Part shown: positions 23,293 to 23,399 of the stretch, piece after piece
How positions within the stretch are numbered: position 1 is the first letter of the stretch
Layout of the letters: the number at the start of each line of letters is the position of its first letter
NCBI GenBank assembly: GCA_905210545.1
Contig: CAJLXC010000023.1
Coordinates: 1-23,399, forward strand
Origin: an uncultured Eubacteriales bacterium
GTDB taxonomy: Bacteria > Bacillota > Clostridia > Christensenellales > Borkfalkiaceae
DNA: 23,399 bases
Direction of reading: 5' to 3'
Program-made: the position numbers and the translations under genes
Notes under the pieces: generated by a model
Told to the model about the DNA's origin: nothing
What the model saw: the letters and a program-made list of their open reading frames with translations, nothing else
Database searches by the model: none

Positions 23293-23399
23293 TTTAAAAA
23301 ATCAAAAGTATACGAAAAAGTCAAAATTTATTTGATAAAACTTTTAAAAACCCTACGAATAAAGTTGCATTTTTTTAAAAAATATAATATTATAGATAA

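Overview
This window looks like chromosomal DNA from an anaerobic, endospore-forming member of the Clostridia, probably an uncultured gut-type lineage. The taxonomic depth is inference. The evidence is a complete spoIIIAA-AH operon, an oxygen-sensitive class III ribonucleotide reductase with its radical-SAM activase, a type III glutamine synthetase, and a thioredoxin reductase whose NADPH-binding motifs are degenerate. No rRNA, tRNA, CRISPR array, insertion sequence or phage gene was seen. Apart from the truncated first gene, all genes look intact.

Layout. (1) 1-3238, plus strand: the 3' part of a type III glutamine synthetase gene followed closely by asnB, so a glutamine-making enzyme precedes a glutamine-consuming one. 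A strong hairpin follows asnB. (2) 3377-9756, minus strand: a compact housekeeping operon read asp23-nusB-folD-ispA-tlyA-nadK-argR-recN. It starts at an extended -10 promoter near 9.8 kb and is full of start/stop overlaps. Relative to the usual Firmicutes cluster, xseA/xseB and dxs are absent from inside it, and spoIVB/spo0A are not beyond recN. (3) 9821-14399, minus strand: the eight-gene spoIIIA operon for the mother-cell-to-forespore channel. (4) 14497-16143, minus strand: a cation diffusion facilitator with a manganese-type NxxxD/DxxxD metal site, preceded by dtd and ended by an intrinsic terminator that separates it from spoIIIA. (5) 16265-19433, plus strand: a NrdG2-type radical-SAM activase, a drug/metabolite-type transporter and a sodium:neurotransmitter-symporter-family transporter. 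The promoters of dtd and nrdG2 are back to back and share -35 bases. A bidirectional terminator closes the block. (6) 19547-22833, minus strand: nrdD and trxB, separated by 2 nt. NrdD carries an extra C-terminal glutaredoxin-like domain, and two NrdR-box palindromes 31 bp apart lie just upstream of the nrdD promoter. (7) 23030-23254, minus strand: a small two-helix membrane protein with its own promoter and terminator. The last 107 bases are AT-rich with no recognised gene.

The most interesting unit is the deoxyribonucleotide module. A class III reductase appears to carry its own redoxin, sits beside a flavoprotein thioredoxin reductase that seems unable to bind NADPH in the usual way, and lies under apparent NrdR control. 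One reading is a self-contained, possibly ferredoxin-driven electron route to anaerobic dNTP synthesis, with the activase encoded about 3.5 kb away on the other strand.
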